Positions 56,818 to 64,000 of a stretch of DNA of 64,000 nucleotides are shown piece after piece; the first letter of the stretch is position 1; the number at the start of each line of letters is the position of its first letter. The notes beneath the pieces were generated by a model. It was not told the DNA's origin, ran no database searches, and saw only the letters and a list, made by a program, of their open reading frames with translations. A program made the translations under genes and the position numbers. The DNA comes from Telmatactis stephensoni (Eukaryota > Cnidaria > Anthozoa > Actiniaria > Isophelliidae), in NCBI GenBank assembly GCA_029948255.1, contig JALIZF010001702.1, positions 372,001 to 436,000 on the forward strand. The letters are read 5' to 3'.

Positions 56818-57067
56818 AATGTTTTACTTCGAAATCGCGGGGAGTGGTTACCCAGTCTCCTGAGCCAGAGGCTCATGTATTAAGCGTTCGAAGGTGCGCC
56901 CTCTACCCCCTCTCCTCATCAGTGCTCCGTTTTAAGGGTATTTAAAGCTAATTAAAGCTACACGGAAAGGAAAGAAGTCGAAATAAGGATGTGAGGTCAC
57001 TGAGGATCGAACTCGGGACCTCTCGCACCGAAGGCCGCGCACTGACCAACTGTGCCATCCTTGCTCC
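56818..57067 (-). mobile_element. tRNA-derived SINE, most complete copy
   Basis: Minus strand: head GGAGCAAGGATGGCACAGTT, B box GAGTTCGATCC, then TTTCCGTGTAGCTTTAATTA, AAAACGGAGCACTGATGAGG, CATGAGCCTCTGGCTCAGGA and ACCACTCCCCGCGATTTCGA. Body shared with copies at 9615-9785 and 35940-36147. Confidence 0.85.
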
Positions 57068-58124
57068 TGGGTGTTGCTCAAAGCGAACGTTATTTTCAGT
57101 TTTTACGAATTTGCGGGAAATTTTGCGGGTGCTCGCGCGCACTCGATCCTGTAATTTTTACCGTAAATTAAAGATCCCGCAACTCTGGTTATCGCGTATT
57201 TCGCGAAACGGATCACAGGTCCCCTTCTCATTCGCTCAAGTGCATTGTCTATTCTACGACCATGGACGGTCCATGTGTTTTGAATTATACACCTATTTCG
57301 AAGAACGCCGAACAAAAAATCCAAAGCCTGCGCAATCCAATTAAAACTGAAAGGGAATATACTTGGATAGAATCGACTGTAAGCGCGCAATGAAACCTCA
57401 GGAATTCGCAATGTAATTCTCGTCCTTTTACAACAAAGAACTTCGTTCATTCGATTCGTTGATGTTAAAAAAAATCAGGAACAAAGTCGAGATCAAACGA
57501 AAACTAGCGGGTGACCCAGACTGGGCTGCATCGGTGTATAAAACCGTAATGTGAGTGACGTTTTGTATTTGCACAGGTTTGTTAGTCCACTGCTACGCAC
57601 TATTATGTACTACCCTCTTAAAATAAAGTCTCTATCTATCTATCTACATCTAGATCTATCCATACTCCTTTTCGCTCTAAAGTCGCATGGACTTAAGCCT
57701 CTCGTCCAACAACCATTTACTAAATAGGTGTACACCCGGTATCCCCCTCTTCTTTTGGTCATTAAATTCTTCATTGTAAATTGCAGTTTATAATCATTTA
57801 CTTCTTGGTATCTTGACCTCAGTTTTATATGCACAAAATTTTAAACTTCCAGGAACTAAGATTATTGCAATCAAACGTTTAGACGGTCAGCTAATCGCAA
57901 GGTTATTTATGACTCATAACATTACATCAATCGGCAAGTTTTATAATCACGTGCACGATCATCACATAAGTTTCTGAATATTAGCATATTATACAATCAA
58001 AGTACAATCAAAGCCATGCAATAAGCCCAGCCTTAAATTTGTTTTCATCTTTCAGCTAAATAACGACCACTGTTCCACAGCTAGGGAGCCCCAGTAATAC
58101 TCACTTTGGGCTCCCTGTGACTAT

Positions 58125-61100
58125 TCAATAAAAGACGTTTCCTCTATCTTTACAGAAACCAAGTTTACTCTGATTCACCACCATGGCGGACAATCCAAGG
58201 TAAACAGTAATAGGCAATTCCTCTTCAACAACTTCAAAACTTGCTGACATCCTGGACTTGTTACTCTCCGAAGAACGGGCCATGTTGATGGCTTCAATCA
58301 GTGATCTCTGGAATCCCTTGATCTGCACATGCGCAGAAGAATTTTGGGTGAGTTCAAACGAGTGGTGATTGGTTAGGGAGATATATGGGATCTCGTGCGA
58401 CCAAGGATTCCAGTTTTGGAGGAAGCTCGGTGTTGTGTGCGCGAAGTGGATTCGTACTCCATGTTGGATGATACGAGGGTTATGTTCGGCGTAACCAGTT
58501 ACCCTGGAGATGAACGATAACCATGCAGTTATTCCCTAATAATGCACCCAAAATAGCCTCCCTCCCCGCGCTACGTGCCCTATTAAATAAGGCGGGTAGA
58601 GTAGTATGAGTAGAAACGCAGCGCATCATTTATGGTCGTGCCAGCGCTGTGATAATTCCTGTGGTAACCGTACCGTTTTCACAGTCGAAAACAGCTTTAG
58701 GACACGTATGGAGGATTTATACTGCGCACTAGTACAGTCAACTCCACGAGTGTGGACATCTATGTCTGCCGGGTCTCTTACTGTACATTTATATACCTCA
58801 ATGGACACCTCTAGATTTCTAAGATTAGCGAATGAGATTGGTTAAGGCGTTTCACTTAGGGGATTTCCAATTGTACCATTTCTCTAGTGGTACACGTCAA
58901 TTCTTAGCATTAGCCAGGACCAGTCCTAAGAAACGAGGTGTACCATTTAAGAACTAGCCCTTCTTGTTGGCTGTTTCCACTAATTGGAAAACGGCCTTAG
59001 AGCTCGCAAATCAGAGCTACCCTTCCTATTTATCATTTCTAAAAAAGGACATTTTTAGTCGCTTAGAAATTTTATTTACTTACAATGTATATGGTTACAG
59101 TGTGATCTCAGTGATATTCTTTCATTATTGTGTTTATGTGTTAACGTAATTTCACTATCAAGGTTAACATACAGGGGCGGATCCAGGATTATCTTCAGGA
59201 GGGGGTGCACCATCATATAAATTGGAACTGCCGAGAGGATATTTTGAAGAAATATTGAGAAAAAAGGCTCAAAGTCGTCTCAGGAGGGGTGCACACCCCC
59301 TGTACCCCTCCCCTAGATCCGCCCCTGACATAAAACATGTAAGTTGAGATAATAATGAAATATACGTTCGTAGAAACTAACTAAATAAATGATTAAATAA
59401 AGAAAAAGAAAAGCAACAAACTTTAATTTACAAAGTAACATTCATTTCGATATGTTGTGCAACGCATTACTTAGTTAAGCATTTTACGCAAAACTGGTAC
59501 CACTCATTCTAAAATTTGTTCCCACCTTCCCCTCTCTTTTGACGAGGGCCGTCACATAGGCTTGGAGCAATCCTGAATGTAAATCCAGAACTGTGCTCGC
59601 AAATTCACGTACTGTGGCCATATGTCCTACTTATCATTTCACCGAGCTAAATCACTTCAGCATGCAACTAGCTAAGTTAGTTTAAATAGCATTTATATAA
59701 TGCGAAGTGAAGTCTTTATAAACATTTATTACTTAAACTATGTCTAAAAATATTAGTATCCAAAACGTCCTCGATCACGATTATATCCCAGTATACTCCA
59801 ATTATGCACGATGGGCGACGCCCCACAATACACTTGTATCAGTATGGGTTCGTTGCTAAACTCCAGCGAGTCTTCAGCAACCCCTGGATGCAATTCGTTG
59901 TGCGCAGCTGTGATAGTAGTCACAACCTCTTGTTGAAAGGCGTTTACGTCCATGTAACGGGGAATCTCATCTTTCAGGGTAAGAGCCTTGTGCCAAGCGA
60001 ATGTGACAAATGGCATCTCCTTGCACCATGGATTCCAGTTTTGAGCAAACGTTGGTTGGCGGTTTTTGTTGATGTAAATTCGAACACCGGTTTGGAAGTG
60101 TCGTGGTCTGAAACCAAAGAAGGGGGTTCAAGATGGAGGCCAATCGTGTTGGTTTGTTTAGTCATAATATTTCACTCTCTCATGGATGGTTTACACAGTG
60201 CAATGTAGTTCGCTTAATGCACAAAGCTTTGTCCTATTATTAGGCTATATAACTGCTTTTTAACCAACATATAGATAGTGCGTTCGCAGGGATGGATTTT
60301 GGTGGGTTGCAGTGGGTGTGCCCCTCACTGGGACATTCTCTTCTCAATACTTTTCCAAAATAATAATTAAATTTCTTCTGCGTGGTTTCTTAGTGATTTC
60401 TATACACATACTACACCCTCACGTGAAGGAAATCCTGGATCTGCCCCAGAGTTGACTTCAATTAAGTGGACAACCTTATAAACAGGATAAGTGGCCACTT
60501 AATAGAGGTTTTCCATAATAAGAAATTTTATTTCAATGCTTCTACAAGCAACAATACACAAAGTACATTCACAAAGAAAGGTATATGGTGCTTCATACCA
60601 GAACCAGGTATTTGCAGACACCTGTTAATTTACTGGTTGAATACAGACAATTAAACAATTGACAACCCAATCCAAGCTATTCACCCCCTACTTGATGTAA
60701 TGCAACATTGTTTACAAATCCAGATGGCAACCAGCTTACGTGTTACATGCTAGAAGTGACAAGTTCAATAAATTGAGGCTGCGTTTGGCCAGTAAATTGC
60801 TTTTTACAGGTGTTATAATTCACAATTTTTAGCTCATGATGACATTTACAAGATAAAATTCCCATTCTAATTGTTTCATTGTCATAAGACTCCAATTAGT
60901 TTGAATGACGTGTTTCAAAGATCACACAAGTAAACAATGTTTTAGTGCAACTGGAATGGGCTCAGAAGCTTCAGAATAATTGTTTTATCAACTTTCAGGT
61001 ATTATTGTTAAGCAAACGTTGTTTACTAATAAGCTATGAGGAAACAATATTCACACACATCAAGACCAAGTAGACTGGATGGATGTCCAGAATATTAAGT

Positions 61101-63728
61101 GTACATTTGAAAGGGATGGATGAGTACTTCCTTGGAAATTGCAGACTCCAATTAAAACTTTTAAGTTTCTTTTTGTTTTCAAAGATCATATCTTGTTTGT
61201 TTAAAAAAGGCTCATTTTGATATCTTCAATATTATTATGCTGAAACTCAGAAACTCAAGGTTTTCAAGTGCAACTTTTAGTACATCTTTGACTCAAGCTG
61301 CCTTGACTTGAAGCTAAAAACAAAGTTATTGCTGATGGTACAAGTGGTGACAATGTTTGAAAGTATCAATAATATAGTTTAATTGAAGAGATATTGAAGA
61401 GATGTTCATGAAAACAGCTTAAGTGACTAAGTGAATTTCATTTTTCAAGTTTCCTTAGCCATGTCTAACATGGTATCCAAAAAATCATCACTTAAGCTGT
61501 TTATATGGACACTCCTTCAATTGTACGTGTATCATAAACTAATATTATCCAATAATGCAAGATGTGCCCACACAAATGCCCTAAATGATGTTTTGACAGT
61601 TTTTCAAACTTTCTCAGTCTACTTCAAAAAGGTATCAGTCTAAGTAACAATGTCTGATGATTTATTTGAAAACCTACAAAGACAAATGGGAGATATTTCA
61701 AGACATTGTCAATGTTATGCTTCAACAAAAATGATTTCAAGGCCAATAATTTGTTACAAATGTAGCAAACCAACAATGAACCAAGAACCAAGGAATAGAA
61801 TTTACATAATAACAGCAACATTCATGGGTCAGTGATCCATTGTTAAGCAAGGTAAGACTATTGCACATGCTTGAGAAGAATTTAATGGTTTCATGATATT
61901 TAGCACACAAACCCTTATCGGAGCACTGTTTAACAAAATTTTATAAACTCATCAGAGAGTCCTTCAAAGATTTTCATTTGAGCCATTTCATGGGCACATC
62001 TTCAACAATAATAATAATATATTTGCACTTACATCATCATTGTATTCTTGGGGTATGTGAATCGGCCACTTTGTATCTTGTCGCAGCTAATAAGAGGTAT
62101 TTTACGATGATCATCAACTCTCAGACCAATGAAGTTGTACTTGATGAGAACTAATTTTTTCTCTGTGATGATTACAATTCTTTCTTTTTCATGGTCCCAG
62201 TGATCTATCCTGAAATTAGAATATTTTTTGTACAAATCAGGTAGGTACATATGTACAAACAATAATTTGTTTTAATTGTTAGGCCTTTACTTATAATATA
62301 ATGCCAGACTGTGATTGTGATTTTAGTTCAGACACCAGTATCCAATGAAAATCCTGGCCACTCAGGCACTTCTAGAGGATGTGGGCAATTTTAATGATTT
62401 TGAGTAATATATTTAAAGTTATTCAAAAATGATGACAGTAAAACGTACTCTGTTAAAAGGTATGAGCTAACAATTTTTCCATCTTCATCTGGATTGATGA
62501 CGCTCTTGCAGTCTGTATCCACTGCATTCTCAAATTGCCCTTCCTGAAAAACAAACAAACAAAAAAATAAATATATATATTAAAAGTAAATAAATAATGG
62601 TTTTAATATAAAATATATCAAATATATTATTTTGCGATCTTATGGAAATTCACTATTTAGAATTAACTTGTGAACTAACTAATAAGTAAAGATTCTATCA
62701 GTTGCATGACATGTTTGCATGAATATTCACAAGTTGATAGCATAAGTTGTCTGTGTTTGCATGGCTGCGATTTGAAGGTAGATTATGAAATTGATAAACT
62801 TTTACACTGTCACTGATTCAAACCTGAAAGCTTCAATTTCTATATAGCGTTACCATCTCCCCTGCAAGAACAGCCTTGAAATGGTTGAAAAGAAGACTCT
62901 TGCATGGTAGTTATCAAGGTAGTTTACTGATACAAACTTTTCATACATATATAAAATTGCATTATTCAATATTATATTTATTCAAAAGTACGAGTGGAGC
63001 CAGTTAATTATTACTGCATGACTGATCCTTGCTTGGAAGCTCTTTTCAATTTTAGCGATCATTATATATAGAGTTGTGCGTCAAACTATAAAATAAAGTC
63101 AGCCCCTATCTGTAACCTGGTTTATTTATGTCGAAGGCTGACGTCACGCCTCGTAAATAAATTATGATTTCATCTTAAATAAGTTCGACATTCCAGCATA
63201 TATACGTGCACGATAGCACAAAAAAGATAAAAAATCCTTAGAAACATGAAGAATAAAATAAACTGGTCTGCATCGAGAAAAAGTATTTTCAAACACGTCT
63301 CTTCTATTTTACATCTGACATCACGCTATAACAGTTCATTGTCAGAAATTGTTCAGTTGTAAAAAATTCACTTCTCTTGAATTGAGCTCAAAACTATGTA
63401 ATTCTAAACGACTATTAGAAAGTGAGACTCTTCGTTAAACGTTTGTACTTACCCTAAGAGAAAAGTACTTTTTCGCCTCTTCTCGTTTTATCTTTTCCGA
63501 AAGTTCTTGCATTTCCTCTGGTGTGTAATTCGGAGCGACCGGAGGAGGCTGATTTAGCAATCTTTGATCACGAATTGTTACATCTGGAACCTCAGGATTG
63601 TCGAGATCTGCATCTAAAGGGCTCTTGGGTTCCTCTTCCGTCGATCCAGGATAGTCTGGCGGCCTTTGGGAGTGAAACGAGGGATGTTTTTCGTCAAGTT
63701 TGTCTTCACTTGCAACGCCTTCTGCCAT
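58125..63728 (-). CDS. TPRG1L: TPRG1L (Mover)-like protein with two alternative last exons
   Basis: Homologue of the TPRG1/TPRG1L family; vertebrate TPRG1L is a vesicle-associated presynaptic protein, while the role outside vertebrates is unknown. Exons in order: 63728-63453, 62543-62449, 62209-62033, then either 4a (60107-59753; 300 residues) or 4b (58503-58125; 308 residues). Both fit the same phase after exon 3. Exon 1 codes an acidic, proline-rich start (MAEGVASEDK) and NYTPEEMQELSEKIKREEAK. Exons 2-3 hold DEDGKIVSSYLLTEIDHWDH and KERIVIITEKKLVLIKYNFI. Each exon 4 carries a complete ending: GVRIYI / QNWNPWCKEMPFVTFAWH and ILGYNRDRGRFGY in 4a; GVRIHF / QNWNPWSHEIPYISL and KLGFCKDRGNVFY in 4b. 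The human protein has RWNPWSTNVPYATF and KLGYSMTRGKIGF there. 4b could alternatively belong to a second, partial gene. Confidence 0.88.
59173..59330. mobile_element. GGGGCGGATCCAGG-family MITE, full copy
   Basis: Ends CAGGGGCGGATCCAGGATTA and complement of CAGGGGCGGATCTAGGGGAG; inside AGGAGGGGGTGCACC mirrored by GGTGCACACCCCCTG. Between TPRG1L exons 4a and 4b. Partial copies at 12478-12592 and 44160-44275. Confidence 0.85.
60288..60449. mobile_element. GGGGCGGATCC-family MITE, worn copy
   Basis: CAGGGATGGATTTTGGTGGG at left, GGAAATCCTGGATCTGCCCC at right, with AATACTTTTCCAAAATAATA inside as in other copies. In TPRG1L intron 3, 180 bases upstream of exon 4a. Confidence 0.65.
61395..61520. mobile_element. 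MITE of the CACTTAAGCTGTTT family
   Basis: Ends TTGAAGAGATGTTCATGAAA and complement of TTGAAGGAGTGTCCATATAA; next AACAGCTTAAGTGA mirrored. In TPRG1L intron 3; relative of 40737-40888. Confidence 0.75.
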
Positions 63729-64000
63729 TTTTACTTCGAACGAATAACTCGACCCCAGGACTTCTGTTTTTGTAATATCAAAAAGTTATGATGGGAGGGG
63801 AGGGTAAGTTTTCAGATCGACGAGAATCCATTATTGACGTTATTCATTTTATCGTTTTCACATTTTGGAAAAGCTTGTGAAATTTTCAACGTGTTCAAAG
63901 TGTTCACAATATTCGATATCAGTTAACCTATGAACTGAGGGCAAATTTTAATTTAATTATTTTAATTTAAAATTTTTTTTGGCTCACGGCACAGGAAGCC
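63729..64000. promoter_or_regulatory. TPRG1L upstream region and a cut-off repeat end
   Basis: The TPRG1L promoter and 5' UTR should lie here on the minus strand; no clear TATA box is seen. The last 14 bases (GGCACAGGAAGCC) match the end of the GGCTTCCTGTG element family, so an element is probably cut by the window edge. Confidence 0.4.

Larger units (their letters stand above)
51616..58124. other. 6.5-kb intergenic region, repeats; CTDNEP1 3' UTR at left
   Basis: No gene supported. The first several hundred bases probably hold the CTDNEP1 3' UTR. The rest is a mosaic of inverted-repeat elements, a 17-bp minisatellite, SINE sequence, and CTAT repeats at 57631-57650. About 52400-52920 and 53250-54040 contain AT-rich sequence in which I see nothing. 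Confidence 0.6.

Noticed and set aside
61650..61835. 61-codon frame starting MSDDLFENLQRQMGDISRHC
   Set aside because: It looks protein-like at first, but it lies in TPRG1L intron 3 with no recognisable domain or supporting splice sites; I could not connect it to any exon.

Overview
The window is eukaryotic nuclear DNA from an animal. It is AT-rich, and its genes are cut by many GT-AG introns. Five multi-exon genes can be rebuilt exon by exon with matching phases (two of them with a problem: ALG3 lacks one exon and the CUB-EGF-cadherin gene carries a frame break). There is also one small two-exon gene body and one lone exon of a transporter gene. The gene set (DDX19, ALG3, a folate-receptor-like protein, a CUB-EGF-cadherin secreted protein, CTDNEP1, TPRG1L-type) is metazoan. 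The density of short inverted-repeat transposons, tRNA-derived SINEs and a LINE reverse-transcriptase tail, together with exon structures close to vertebrate ones, suggests an anthozoan cnidarian (coral or sea anemone). That placement is inference from gene and repeat style, not proof.

Layout: 1045-10961 (+) DDX19/Dbp5, a DEAD-box mRNA-export helicase in nine exons. 11715-11929 (+) a single well-preserved SLCO/OATP transporter exon with no partner exons in view. 12980-22239 (-) ALG3, the ER mannosyltransferase, eight exons placed and one not found. 22390-24260 (+) a folate-receptor-like, probably GPI-anchored protein, head to head with ALG3 across only 150 bases. 24261-34303 gene-free and packed with inverted-repeat elements, including a 1.8 kb near-perfect foldback. 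34304-41998 (+) a secreted CUB-EGF-EGF-EGF-cadherin-cadherin protein with one apparent frame break. 44959-51615 (+) CTDNEP1/Dullard, a nuclear-envelope phosphatase, nine exons. 51616-58124 repeats. 58125-63728 (-) a TPRG1L (Mover) homologue with two alternative last exons.

The genes do not form a pathway; they are ordinary neighbours. The striking feature is how tandem duplication has copied splice junctions. In DDX19 a 75-base unit holding the end of exon 6 and its 5' splice site is repeated 19 times, always in frame. In CTDNEP1 the 3' splice site and start of exon 7 are present three times. In TPRG1L the whole terminal exon is doubled. Each is a potential source of alternative transcripts.

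Repeats are the other theme. I count over thirty short elements with terminal inverted repeats in at least a dozen families. Several have visible target-site duplications (TA, TTA, TTAA, 6 bp, 9 bp), and in one case an insertion can be compared with its own empty site in the same window. Exon ends were chosen by GT-AG signals, reading phase and remembered family conservation; no alignment could be run.
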